From contig NZ_JBCGDC010000004.1 of the NCBI RefSeq assembly GCF_042237075.1, positions 1 through 64,000 on the forward strand: DNA of 64,000 nucleotides, written 5' to 3'. The notes beneath the pieces are model-generated. The model ran no database searches. It was not told the DNA's origin and saw only the letters and a list, made by a program, of their open reading frames with translations. Below, in pieces: positions 16,077 to 24,677 of the stretch; the first letter of the stretch is position 1; every line of letters starts with the position of its first letter. A program made the translations under genes and the position numbers. This stretch comes from Polymorphospora lycopeni. GTDB taxonomy: Bacteria; Actinomycetota; Actinomycetes; Mycobacteriales; Micromonosporaceae.

Positions 16077-17171
16077 TCAGGCCTTTCGGGTCCGGGCGGC
16101 GAGCAGCCAGACGAGGTAGACGCCGCCGAGCACGACGGTGACCACGCCGACGGGAAGCTGGGTGGGCGCGATCACGGTCCGGGCGACGAGGTCGCTGACG
16201 GTCAGCAGTACCGCGCCCATCAGGGCCGAGCAGGCCAGCGGGATGTGCGGGGTACGGGTCAGCCGGACCGCGAGTTGCGGGGCGAGCAGGGCGACGAAGG
16301 AGATCGGGCCGGCGACGGCGGTCACCACGGCGGTGAAGGTGACCCCGACGAGCAGGAGCCACACCCGCAGCCGGCCGGCGTCGAGGCCACGGCCGATCGC
16401 GGCGTCGTCGCCGAGGGGCAGCAGTCCCATCCCGCGTCCGAGCAGGGCGGTCACCGGGGCCAGGAGGAGCAGGGCGAGCGCGACCGGCACCAGTTGCGAC
16501 CAGGTCGTCGTGTCCAGCGAGCCGGCGCCCCACATCGCCGCCGCGGCGGCCTGTTCGAGACTGAGGGTGATCAGCAGGTACGCGTTGACGGCGGCGAGCA
16601 GGGCGCTGACCCCGATGCCGACGACGATCAGGCGGTAGCCCTGCAGGCCCCGACGCATCGCGAGCGCCCACACCAGCAGCCCGGTGCCGAGCCCGCCGAG
16701 GAGCGCGCCGACGATGGTGCCGAGGTACGAGCCACCGACCAGGACGCCGCTCAGCAGCGCCCCGGTGTACGCGCCGGTGTTGAAGCCGATGATGTCGGGG
16801 CTGCCGAGCGGGTTGCGGGTCAGGGTCTGGAACAGGGCGCCGCTGAGCGCGAGGGCGGCCCCGCCGAGCACCGCCATCAGGACGCGGGGCAACCGCCATT
16901 CGACGACGGTGCGCCGTACGGTGGTCTCGCCCTGGCCGGTCAGCGCGGCCCAGATCTGGGCCGGTGACAGTTCGGTCTGCCCGACGGTCAGCGACCAGGC
17001 GGCGACGCCGACGGCCACGGCGGCGAGGACCGCGCCGACGGTGAGGACCCGGGTGTCGATCCGCAGCCAGTACGAGTCGCCGAGGGACAGCACCCGGACG
17101 CGGCGCGGCCACAGCGGGGGCGGGCCGACGGTGGCCGGCGCGCTCACAGCGCCCTCGCCCGGCCTGCTCAC
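16077..17171 (-). CDS. Fe-siderophore ABC transporter permease (FecD/FepG-like)
   Basis: The 364-residue permease has about nine to ten membrane helices and the FecCD signature regions (WRLPRVLMAVLGGAALALSGALFQTLTRNPLGSPDIIGFNTGA, later GPISFVALLAPQLAVRL). It pairs with the 17168 permease to form the channel. The GTG at 17171 overlaps the preceding stop (GTGA); a second in-frame GTG 24 bases downstream could also be used. Confidence 0.92.
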   Translation of the reverse strand: MSRPGEGAVSAPATVGPPPLWPRRVRVLSLGDSYWLRIDTRVLTVGAVLAAVAVGVAAWSLTVGQTELSPAQIWAALTGQGETTVRRTVVEWRLPRVLMAVLGGAALALSGALFQTLTRNPLGSPDIIGFNTGAYTGALLSGVLVGGSYLGTIVGALLGGLGTGLLVWALAMRRGLQGYRLIVVGIGVSALLAAVNAYLLITLSLEQAAAAAMWGAGSLDTTTWSQLVPVALALLLLAPVTALLGRGMGLLPLGDDAAIGRGLDAGRLRVWLLLVGVTFTAVVTAVAGPISFVALLAPQLAVRLTRTPHIPLACSALMGAVLLTVSDLVARTVIAPTQLPVGVVTVVLGGVYLVWLLAARTRKA

Positions 17172-18205
17172 AGTGCCCTTGCCTGCGGGCGCCGGACGAG
17201 CCAGATGAGCAGCGGGGCGCCGAGGAAGGCGACGACGATGCCGACCGGTACCTCGTTGGCGAGCAGTACCCGGCCGGCGATGTCGGCGGTGAGCATCAGC
17301 ACCGGGGCGGTCAGGACGCAGAGCGGGACGACGCGCCGCTGGTCGGGGCCGGCGATCATCCGGACGGCGTGCGGCACCATCAGGCCGACGAACGACAGCG
17401 GCCCGACGGCGGCCGTCGCGGCGCCGCAGAGCAGGGCGATCGCGGCGAAGCCGGTGGCGCGTACGACGGCGGTCCGGGCGCCGAGGGACCGGGCGACGTC
17501 GTCGCCGAGGGCCAGCGCGTTCAGGCCGGCGGTGAGCATGAGCGCGAGCACGACGCCGATCACCAGGAACGGGGCGACGCCGACGACGACGTCGATCTGG
17601 CGGCCCTGCAGCGAGCCGGCCTGCCAGAACCGGATCCGGTCGAAGACGTCGGGGTGGGTGAGCGTGATGCCGTAGCTGAGGCCGGTGAAGACCGCGCCGA
17701 CGGCGACGCCGGTCAGCACGATCTTGACCGGGTTCGTCCCCTGCCGGCCGGTCGAGCCGACCAGGTACACCAGGACGGAGGTGAGCATCGCGCCGAGCAG
17801 GGCGAACCACACGTACCCGGCGATGGAGGTCACGCCGAGGAAGCCGGCCGCGACGGCGACGAAGAAGAAGGCGCCGGAGTTGACGCCGAGGATGCCGGGG
17901 TCGGCCAGCGGGTTGCGGGTCAGCGCCTGGGTGACCGCGCCGGCGACGCCGAGTCCGGCGCCGACGAGGACGGCCAGGATCGTGCGGGGTACGCGGTAGT
18001 CGCGGACGATGATCCCGGCCGGGGAGTCCGGGTCGACGCCGCGCAGCGCCTGCCAGCTCTGGGCGGCGGTGATGTCGCCGGAGCCGACGAAGAGGCTCAG
18101 CGTGACCAGGGCGAGCAGTGCCACGGCGATGCCGGCGAGCACGACGGCGCGACCGCCGCCGCTTCGTACGCGCGGCACGTCGCCCACGACGGCACCAATC
18201 GTCAC
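17168..18205 (-). CDS. Fe-siderophore ABC transporter permease (FecC/FepD-like)
   Basis: The 345-residue permease of the FecCD family has YRVPRTILAVLVGAGLGVAGAVTQALTRNPLADPGILGVNSGA and the conserved GPLSFVGLMVPHAVRM. It is the first gene of the uptake operon. The GTG start has a GGAGG ribosome site directly upstream, and an iron-box-like 19-mer lies 13-31 bases before the start, so transcription is probably repressed by an IdeR/DmdR-type iron regulator. Confidence 0.93.
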   Translation of the reverse strand: MTIGAVVGDVPRVRSGGGRAVVLAGIAVALLALVTLSLFVGSGDITAAQSWQALRGVDPDSPAGIIVRDYRVPRTILAVLVGAGLGVAGAVTQALTRNPLADPGILGVNSGAFFFVAVAAGFLGVTSIAGYVWFALLGAMLTSVLVYLVGSTGRQGTNPVKIVLTGVAVGAVFTGLSYGITLTHPDVFDRIRFWQAGSLQGRQIDVVVGVAPFLVIGVVLALMLTAGLNALALGDDVARSLGARTAVVRATGFAAIALLCGAATAAVGPLSFVGLMVPHAVRMIAGPDQRRVVPLCVLTAPVLMLTADIAGRVLLANEVPVGIVVAFLGAPLLIWLVRRPQARAL

Positions 18206-18217
18206 CGGACCTCCAAG

Positions 18218-18236
18218 CCAGGTTTGCCTTGCCTAA
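18218..18236 (-). promoter_or_regulatory. IdeR/DmdR-type iron box
   Basis: Read on the minus strand the site is TTAGGCAAGGCAAACCTGG, matching 14 of 19 positions of the actinobacterial consensus TTAGGTTAGGCTAACCTAA. It lies just upstream of the first Fe-siderophore permease gene, where bound Fe(II)-IdeR would block the promoter. The match is by eye. Confidence 0.7.
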
Positions 18237-18289
18237 CTTAGGATGTCCTGGGGTGCGTCGCAATCCCGGCCCGGTGCCAGCGAATACGG

Positions 18290-19066
18290 CTAATCAGACA
18301 GCATGGCGCGGTACGCCCCCGGGCTACGCCCGACCACGGCGCGGAACGCCTCGATGAAGGAACTCGTCGTGTCGTACCCCACAGCCCCGGCGACGTCCGC
18401 CACGGACAACCCCTCGGCCAGCAACTGCTGCGCCCGGTAGACCCGCAGCATCGACCGCCAGCGGGTGAAGGAGACACCGGCCGAGGCGGTGAACGCGCGG
18501 GCCAGCGTACGGCTGCTCAGGCCGGCCGACTCGGCCCACTCGCGCAGCGAACGGCGGTCGCCCGGGTCGTCGACCAGCGCCCGGACCAGGTCGCCGATGC
18601 GCGGGTCGTCGGGGATCGCCCACCCCCACGACCGGCTCGACGGACGCAGCAGGTCGAACACGACCGCCTCCGCGCGCTGCCGGGCGCCGGTCGTCAGGTC
18701 GTCGGCGAGCAGGTGCTCCAACAACCCCTCGAGCAGCGGGGTGACCTCCAGCGCCACCGGCTCCGGCGAGCACACCACCGGCCCCGGCCGGGCGGTGTGC
18801 GGGGTGAAGAAGCTGGCGTGGAAGTCCGAGCCGGCCGCCGCCGTACCGGCGTGGACCACACCGGCCGGCATCCACACCCCGATCCCGGCCGGCAGCATCC
18901 ACACCCGGTGACCGGCCGTCACCGACATCGACCCGCGCCGCACCCACAACAGCTCGTGTACGGGATGGCTGTGCGCCGCCCACTCCATGCTCCGGGACAG
19001 CAGGCCACGCTCACCGGCGATGACGAACTCGGCGTGCCGGTCCACGGGCACCGTCGCAGCACTCAT
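18290..19066 (-). CDS. AraC-family transcriptional regulator with cupin-like sensor domain
   Basis: The 258-residue protein has an N-terminal cupin-like region (HSHPVHELLWVRRGSMSV, WMPAGVVHAG) and a C-terminal AraC double HTH (SLREWAESAGLSSRTLARAFTASAGVSFTRWRSMLRVYRAQQLLAEGLSVADVAGAVGYDTTSSFIEAFRAVVG). It lies directly upstream of, and in the same direction as, the iron-uptake operon. Many AraC proteins beside siderophore genes sense the siderophore, so it may activate that operon; other targets remain possible. Confidence 0.88.
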   Translation of the reverse strand: MSAATVPVDRHAEFVIAGERGLLSRSMEWAAHSHPVHELLWVRRGSMSVTAGHRVWMLPAGIGVWMPAGVVHAGTAAAGSDFHASFFTPHTARPGPVVCSPEPVALEVTPLLEGLLEHLLADDLTTGARQRAEAVVFDLLRPSSRSWGWAIPDDPRIGDLVRALVDDPGDRRSLREWAESAGLSSRTLARAFTASAGVSFTRWRSMLRVYRAQQLLAEGLSVADVAGAVGYDTTSSFIEAFRAVVGRSPGAYRAMLSD

Positions 19067-19231
19067 CGGGCCATCCTGCACCGGCGGCGCGACCACTCCC
19101 CCCACGCCCTCCCCGGGACACACCCGCTGATCAGGGAGTTCCCCACGGATGGTCACATATAGTGCACACGGCGTCCGCCCGGGAGCACGAGCCGTCGCGG
19201 GCCGGACGGGCGAGGGAAGGCCGGTGACACC

Positions 19232-20953
19232 GTGGAGATGGAACTCGCCGTTCTCGGCGTGGCCGCGATCCTGATCATCGTGACGGTGGCGTACTTCGCT
19301 CCCCGGATCGGGGTCGCCGCCCCCATCGCCCTGGTCGTCGTCGGCATCGTCTGCAGCTACCTGCCCGGCACGCCCGAGTTCGCCGTCGACCCCGACCTGA
19401 TCCTGATGGTCGTCCTGCCACCGATCCTCTACTCGGCGGCCGTCAACCTCCCGGCCAGCGACTTCCGGCGCAACTTCAAGGCCATCAGCAGCCTGGCCGT
19501 CCTGCTGGTGCTCGTCTCCGCCTTCGCCATCGGGTTCCTGCTGCACCTGCTGCTGCCCGACCTCGGCCTGGCCGCGGCCGTCGCGCTCGGGGCCGTCGTC
19601 AGCCCGCCGGACGCGGTGGCGGCCACCTCGATCGGCAAGCGGCTCGGACTGCCGCCCCGCCTGGTCACCGTCCTCGAGGGCGAGGGGCTGGTCAACGACG
19701 CGACCGCCCTGGTGATGCTGCGCTCGGCCGTCGCCGCGACCGCCGGGGTGGTGTCGTTCTGGGGCGTACTCGGCGACTTCGTCATCGCCGTCGCCGTCGG
19801 CCTGGTCGTCGGCCTGCTCGTCGGGCTGGTCACCGTGCAGGTCCGGGCCCGCGTCGACGAGCCGGTGCTGAACACCGCGATCTCGTTCGCGGTGCCGTTC
19901 CTGGCCTTCATCCCGGCCGAGGAACTGCACGCCTCCGGCGTCCTCGCCGTCGTCGTGGCCGGCCTGGTCACCGGGCACCAGAGCGCCCGGCACTTCAGCG
20001 CCCAGGCCAGGATCAGCGACCGCACCAACTGGCGCACCATCCAGCTGCTGCTGGAGAACGGCGTCTTCCTGCTGATGGGCTTCGAGATCACCACGATCGT
20101 CCACGACGTCGAGGACCAGCACCTGAGCGTCGCCGGGGCCGTCGCCGTCGGCCTCGCCGTGACCGCCGTACTGGTCGTCGTCCGGATCGCGTACGTCGTA
20201 CCGCTGATCGCCTCGCTGCGCCACGACCAACGGCGGGCCGCCCGCCTCGCGCCGTACCTGAAGAACGCCCTGGCCCGGGTCGACGAACTTCAGCAGCGGA
20301 CCACCGACGACGACCGGCGGCTACGCCGGCTCACCCGGCGGCTGCGCCGCAAGCAGGCCGACGCCAGCTTCCTGGCCGCCGAGGGACTCGGCTGGCGCGG
20401 CGGCGTCGTCATCGGCTGGTCCGGCATGCGCGGCGTGGTCACGCTGGCCGCCGCCCAGTCGCTGCCCGCTGACCTGCCCTACCGGCCGCAGCTCATCCTG
20501 ATCGCGTTCACCGTCGCCATCGTCACCCTGCTCGGCCAGGGCGGCACCCTGCCCCTGGTGATCCGAAAGCTACGGATCAGAGGCTCGGACGCCGACGCCG
20601 ACCGGCGCGAACTCGCCAGCCTGATCGACGAGATCACCACCGTCGGCGGCGCCACGCTCGACAACCCCGACCTGCGTCAGGCCAACGGGCAACCCTTCGA
20701 CCCGAAGGTGGTGGAACGGGTCCGGCACGACAACGCCGCGATCGCCAAGGCCCTCGCCGAACCCCACGACCCGGCCGAACCCGGCCGGCTGCACCAGCGC
20801 CGCGAGCTGCGCCGGCTGCTGCTCCAGGCGGCGCAGACGGCGCTGCTCGACGCCCGCGCCTCGGGCGTCTACAGCTCCCGGGCGCTGGAACACGCGCAGA
20901 TCATCCTCGACAACGAGACGTCCCGCCTCGACACGGCCGGCCCCCGCCACTGA
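19232..20953 (+). CDS. Na+/H+ antiporter, CPA1 family
   Basis: The 573-residue protein has about twelve membrane helices with the CPA1 core: LGAVVSPPDAVAATSIGKRLGLPPRLVTVLEGEGLVNDATALV contains the PPDA and ND residues that bind the ion, and WSGMRGVVTLAAAQSLP is the late conserved helix. A cytoplasmic tail of about 130 residues has a helical, charged end. It exchanges Na+ for H+ for pH and salt balance. The GTG at 19232 or the ATG at 19238 may start it. It ends 9 bases from the convergent DUF4185 gene. Confidence 0.9.
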   Translation: MEMELAVLGVAAILIIVTVAYFAPRIGVAAPIALVVVGIVCSYLPGTPEFAVDPDLILMVVLPPILYSAAVNLPASDFRRNFKAISSLAVLLVLVSAFAIGFLLHLLLPDLGLAAAVALGAVVSPPDAVAATSIGKRLGLPPRLVTVLEGEGLVNDATALVMLRSAVAATAGVVSFWGVLGDFVIAVAVGLVVGLLVGLVTVQVRARVDEPVLNTAISFAVPFLAFIPAEELHASGVLAVVVAGLVTGHQSARHFSAQARISDRTNWRTIQLLLENGVFLLMGFEITTIVHDVEDQHLSVAGAVAVGLAVTAVLVVVRIAYVVPLIASLRHDQRRAARLAPYLKNALARVDELQQRTTDDDRRLRRLTRRLRRKQADASFLAAEGLGWRGGVVIGWSGMRGVVTLAAAQSLPADLPYRPQLILIAFTVAIVTLLGQGGTLPLVIRKLRIRGSDADADRRELASLIDEITTVGGATLDNPDLRQANGQPFDPKVVERVRHDNAAIAKALAEPHDPAEPGRLHQRRELRRLLLQAAQTALLDARASGVYSSRALEHAQIILDNETSRLDTAGPRH

Positions 20954-20962
20954 CCGCCGGCG

Positions 20963-22081
20963 TCAGGCCGTGCCGACGAACTGGCTCACGTGGTAGGCGG
21001 TGCTGCGCCCGTCCGGGGTCCGGGTCCACTTCGAGACCATCAGGTGCAGGTTGTTGGTGCCGGTCGCCGACCACGGGTGGATGAAGCCGCCGTACAGGGC
21101 CGGCTCCTGCCAGTGCGTGACCTGGATCTTCTCCGCGGTCCAGACCCGGTCCGGGCCGGGCGCCGTACGGGTGACGATGTTGCCGGTGGCGCAGTTCAGG
21201 TAGGCCATCACCCAGGTGCCGTCGGCGAGCCGGCGCACCGACGGCTCCCCGAACCGGCCGGTCAGGATCGGCGTGCACGGCCGGCCCCAGCCCCAGTCAC
21301 TGCCGTTCCAGCCCCAGCCCTCGTACGACTCGGGGAAGAACAGCCGGTCCCAGCGCACCCGGCGCAGCATCATCGGGCCGTCCTGGCGCCCCGACCGCAC
21401 CGAGAAGACGTAGACCCAGTCGCCGTGCCGCTGCATCGTCCACATCTGGAACGGGTCGGTGTTGTTGCCGTTGTTCCACCACTTCAGCGGCGTACGGATG
21501 AAGTCGTTGCCGTTGTCGGAGTAGGCCAGTCCGGCGTAGCGGGACTTCCACTGCGGGCCGGCCGGCCCGGCCGAGTGCCAGTTCTCGATGCTCATGTACG
21601 AGATCAGCTGCCGGCCGGTCTCGGGGAAGCTGATCCCGTCGTTGGGGATGACGGTCACCTCCCAGAGGCCGTCGATGCCGATCCCGTTGTGGCCGTTGTG
21701 CATCAGCTCCGGGGCCCGGCCGTTGCCGGCGACCCGGGCGGCGCTGTCGAAGACGACCCCGCCCGGGGCTCCCGGGTGGATGTTGGAGCGCAGCATGACC
21801 GGGGAACGCCAGTCGTTGGGCAGCGGCGGCCCCTCCGGCCACGGGGTGTCGAACGTGTCGCCGAGCAGGTAGCCGATCGAGCCGTTCTCCAGCACGTACG
21901 GGATGCCGAGGTCGGTGCCGGCGACCCGCCACCGGCTGTTGGTGTCGAGGTCGGCGCCGGTCAGGCGCTTCTTCCAGGTGGCGGCCTGCGCCCGGCCGGG
22001 CAGGGCCAGGGTCGGCACGACGGCCGCGGCCGCTCCGGTCGCGGCGACCTTACCCAGGAACGAACGACGATCGAGCGCCAT
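20963..22081 (-). CDS. Secreted DUF4185-type protein with Tat signal
   Basis: The 372-residue protein begins with a twin-arginine signal (DRRSFLGKVAATG...PGRAQA). The mature part is Trp- and Gly-rich (GYLLGDTFDTPW, GWGWNGSDWGWGRP, GGFIHPWSATGTNNLHLMVSKW) and resembles DUF4185, a five-bladed beta-propeller-like family found with glycan-active proteins. No activity is established. An imperfect palindrome lies at 22096-22115, just upstream of the ATG. Confidence 0.8.
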   Translation of the reverse strand: MALDRRSFLGKVAATGAAAAVVPTLALPGRAQAATWKKRLTGADLDTNSRWRVAGTDLGIPYVLENGSIGYLLGDTFDTPWPEGPPLPNDWRSPVMLRSNIHPGAPGGVVFDSAARVAGNGRAPELMHNGHNGIGIDGLWEVTVIPNDGISFPETGRQLISYMSIENWHSAGPAGPQWKSRYAGLAYSDNGNDFIRTPLKWWNNGNNTDPFQMWTMQRHGDWVYVFSVRSGRQDGPMMLRRVRWDRLFFPESYEGWGWNGSDWGWGRPCTPILTGRFGEPSVRRLADGTWVMAYLNCATGNIVTRTAPGPDRVWTAEKIQVTHWQEPALYGGFIHPWSATGTNNLHLMVSKWTRTPDGRSTAYHVSQFVGTA

Positions 22082-22095
22082 GACCCCTCCTCGTT

Positions 22096-22115
22096 GAGAT
22101 GGATCAATCTATCTC
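22096..22115. promoter_or_regulatory. Imperfect 20-bp palindrome upstream of the DUF4185 gene
   Basis: Arms GAGATGGAT and ATCTATCTC flank CA; they pair at eight of nine positions. It ends about 15 bases before the ATG at 22081, a place where a repressor would block initiation. The regulator is unknown. Confidence 0.4.
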
Positions 22116-22148
22116 GCTCGATGTATTTTGTCATCGGCGCCGTACGGG

Positions 22149-23222
22149 TCAGACCGCGTGCCGGTACGCGGGGTAGGTGAGGTATCCGGCGTCGCCGCCG
22201 GCGTACCAGGTCGCCGGGTCGTCCGGGGCGATCGGCAGTCCCTGGCGCAGCCGCTCGACGAGGTCGGGGTTGGCGATGAAGGCGCGGCCGAAGCTGATCA
22301 GGTCCGCCCCGAGGCCCAGCCAGCGGTCGGCGGCCGCCCGGTCCGTCGGACGCGGCCCCATCGGGAAGGCCGGATTCACCACCAGGGTGCCCGGCCAGGC
22401 GGCGCGGAGCCCGAGCAGCACCTCCTCGTCGGTGGTCGCCTCGAGGTGGACGTACGCCAGCCCGAGCGGCGCGAGTTCGGCGAGCAGTGCTCCGTACAGC
22501 TCGGGTACGTCGGTTTCCGTCGCGCCCCAGATGCCGGCACCGGGCGACAGCCGGATGCCGGTCCGGTGGCCGCCGACCGCCTCGACGGTCGCGGACACCG
22601 CCTCCACCGCGAACCGGATCCGGTTGCCGATCGACCCGCCGTAGCGGTCGGTGCGCAGGTTCGCGTCGGTGGAGAGGAACTGGCCGATGAGGTAGCCGTT
22701 CGCGCCGTGCAGTTCCACCCCGTCGAAGCCGGCGTCGACGGCCCGCCGGGCGGCGTCGGCGTAGGAGTGGGCGTGCTCGGACACCTCCGCGGTGGGAAGC
22801 GCCCGCGGGACCGGTGCCGGCTTCGGTCCGGTCGGGGTGAACACCTCGCCGACGGCCGGGACCTCGGACGGCCCGACCGGCCGCAGCCCCGTCGTCTCCG
22901 GGTGCGACACCCGGCCGCCGTGCATGATCTGGGCGAAGACGCGCCCGCCGTTGGCGTGCACCGCACCGGTGACCTGCCGCCAGGCCGTCACCTGCCCGTC
23001 GGTGTGCAGCCCCGGCGTTCCCGGGTTGGACTGCCCGACCAGGCTCGGCTGCACCCCCTCGGTCACGATGAGCCCGGCGGTGGCGCGCTGGGCGTAGTAC
23101 GTCGCCATCGACGGCGTCGCCAGGCCGCCCGCGGCCGCGCGGACCCGGGTCATCGGGGCCATCACCACCCGGTTGGGCAGGTCCAGTTCGCCGAGTCGGT
23201 AGCGGTCGAAAAGAGTCGTCAC
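22149..23222 (-). CDS. Old yellow enzyme-type ene-reductase (NADH:flavin oxidoreductase)
   Basis: The 357-residue FMN TIM-barrel protein has LFDRYRLGELDLPNRVVMAPMTRVRA at its start, GRVSHPETTGLRP, the substrate-binding HxxN pair in GVELHGANGYLIGQFL, and SFGRAFIANPDLVERL at the end. It reduces activated C=C bonds using NAD(P)H. I prefer the GTG at 23222, 11 bases after GGAAGG, over the in-frame GTG at 23231, which sits too close to that site. It is divergent from a MerR gene that probably controls it. Confidence 0.9.
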   Translation of the reverse strand: MTTLFDRYRLGELDLPNRVVMAPMTRVRAAAGGLATPSMATYYAQRATAGLIVTEGVQPSLVGQSNPGTPGLHTDGQVTAWRQVTGAVHANGGRVFAQIMHGGRVSHPETTGLRPVGPSEVPAVGEVFTPTGPKPAPVPRALPTAEVSEHAHSYADAARRAVDAGFDGVELHGANGYLIGQFLSTDANLRTDRYGGSIGNRIRFAVEAVSATVEAVGGHRTGIRLSPGAGIWGATETDVPELYGALLAELAPLGLAYVHLEATTDEEVLLGLRAAWPGTLVVNPAFPMGPRPTDRAAADRWLGLGADLISFGRAFIANPDLVERLRQGLPIAPDDPATWYAGGDAGYLTYPAYRHAV

Positions 23223-23291
23223 AGTCCGCACTGCCTTCCAGACGTCTCACGGGAGCACGCCCGCCGACCGGGCGCCCGGCTACGCTAAAAC

Positions 23292-23307
23292 CTGACACTG
23301 ACGTCAG
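23292..23307. promoter_or_regulatory. MerR-type operator dyad
   Basis: CTGAC-n6-GTCAG lies between the divergent ene-reductase and MerR genes. MerR regulators bind such dyads in over-long promoter spacers. Its position 38 bases upstream of the MerR start fits autoregulation and control of the reductase. Confidence 0.55.
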
Positions 23308-23344
23308 ATGCAAGCGTTGAGACACGGGTTACCGCGGAGGCGGC

Positions 23345-23752
23345 ATGCGGATCGGAGACCTCGCGGCACGGACGGGCGTGAGCGTGCGCTCCCTGCGCTA
23401 CTACGAGGAGCAGGGCCTGCTCGTCAGCACCCGCAGTCCCAGCGGCCAGCGGCACTACACCGGCGACGAGATCGGGCGGGTGGCCTTCATCCAGCGCCTG
23501 TACGCCGCCGGACTCTCCAGCCGGACCATCGCCGAACTGCTGCCCTGCGTCGACTCACCCAGCGAGCAGAACTCCGACGAGGCGTTCGAACGGATGGTGC
23601 GGGAACGGGACCGCATCACCGGCCACATCGGGGAACTCACCGAGGCCCGGGACGCCCTCGACCGGCTCATCGAAGCCAACCGCGACCACCGCGCCCGCCT
23701 CCCCACCCTCACCCGCCTCCCGCCCCCGCCCCCCGCCCCCACCTCCCGTTGA
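23345..23752 (+). CDS. MerR-family transcriptional regulator
   Basis: The 135-residue protein has the MerR winged HTH at its N-terminus (MRIGDLAARTGVSVRSLRYYEEQGLL, then GQRHYTGDEIGRVAFIQRLYAAGLSSRTIAELL) and a coiled-coil dimerisation helix (ERDRITGHIGELTEARDALDRLIEANR). The C-terminus is Pro-rich, without a clear effector domain. It lies divergent from the ene-reductase, a common pairing in which electrophiles induce the reductase. Confidence 0.9.
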   Translation: MRIGDLAARTGVSVRSLRYYEEQGLLVSTRSPSGQRHYTGDEIGRVAFIQRLYAAGLSSRTIAELLPCVDSPSEQNSDEAFERMVRERDRITGHIGELTEARDALDRLIEANRDHRARLPTLTRLPPPPPAPTSR

Positions 23753-23865
23753 TCAAGGACTAGTTGCGCGACAAGCCCGACAGAGCGGGCACAGTTTGTC
23801 CATGATCGACGCCACCCCGCTACCCCCGCCGCCCCTGACGGGCAGGGCGCCAGGGCGGGCGGGGC

Positions 23866-24113
23866 TCAGAAGGCGAAGGTGGCTACGACGGGTGCGTGGT
23901 CGGACTCCGGATACTTCCGGTCGGTGCCGAAGGCGGCGGACTCGTCGTGCAGGATCTCATTGTGGATCTCCGAGCCCCGGTAGTGGGCCAGGAGGTTGCG
24001 GGTGACGAGCATGTGGTCGAGCATGTCGCCGCGCCCCTGGTGGAACAGGGTGTAACGGGATGAGGCAGGCACCGTGTGCTCGACCGGGACGAGCACCCGG
24101 TTGGTGAGTCCGG
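23866..24113 (-). pseudogene. 3' fragment of an endonuclease/exonuclease/phosphatase-family gene
   Basis: Read on the minus strand, about 80 codons give the C-terminal end of an EEP-fold nuclease/phosphatase: RYTLFHQGRGDMLDHMLVTRNLL followed by YPESDHAPVVATF, which holds the catalytic SDHAPV motif. The N-terminal two-thirds is absent: homology stops near 24110, where an unrelated monooxygenase fragment on the other strand begins. It is a deletion relic. Confidence 0.75.
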
Positions 24114-24551
24114 GTTGACCTCTACCTCGACTCGATCAGCCAGATCCGGATGGACACCTGGTCACGCGGCCGGGTCACCCTCGTCGGCGACGCCGGCTAC
24201 TCCCCCGGCCCGGCCGTCGGCGGCGGCACCGCCCTGGCCGTCCTCGGCGGATACGTCCTCGCCAACGAACTCGCGCTCGCCGGCGGCGACCACCACGCCG
24301 CCTTCCGCGGCTACGAACAGGTGATGCGGGAGCCGGTCGAGCGCGGCCGTCGGGTCGGGCCGAGCACGCTACGCCAACTCGTGCCCGGCACCCGGTTCGC
24401 CGCCCGGACCACACCCCAGCTGATGCGCCTGTTCACCCGCCTCCCGCGCCGGGCGGCCCGCACCCTCTCCGCGCTCCAGGGCGCCGACCGCCGGACCCTG
24501 GACGACCACTCGTCGACGAGACAGCCGACCCGATCCGGTGGCCCCGCGTAA
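24114..24551 (+). pseudogene. 3' fragment of an FAD-dependent monooxygenase gene
   Basis: From about 24114 the plus strand encodes DLYLDSISQIRMDTWSRGRV and the FAD-pyrophosphate motif VTLVGDAGYSPGPAVGGGTALA, followed by a typical C-terminal helix region to the stop at 24549-24551. The N-terminal Rossmann GxGxxG part is missing, so no functional flavoenzyme can be made. It abuts the nuclease relic at the same breakpoint. Confidence 0.78.
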
Positions 24552-24677
24552 TTCGGGTTGCGGAACCGGACGGCGGCGACGTACGTTTGCCGCGATGTGA
24601 GCCGCTGACACCTTCCCGCGCCCGCGCCCGAGGCACTGCCCGGCGGGCGGAAGATCTCTTCCAGTCGGTGGTGTCCC

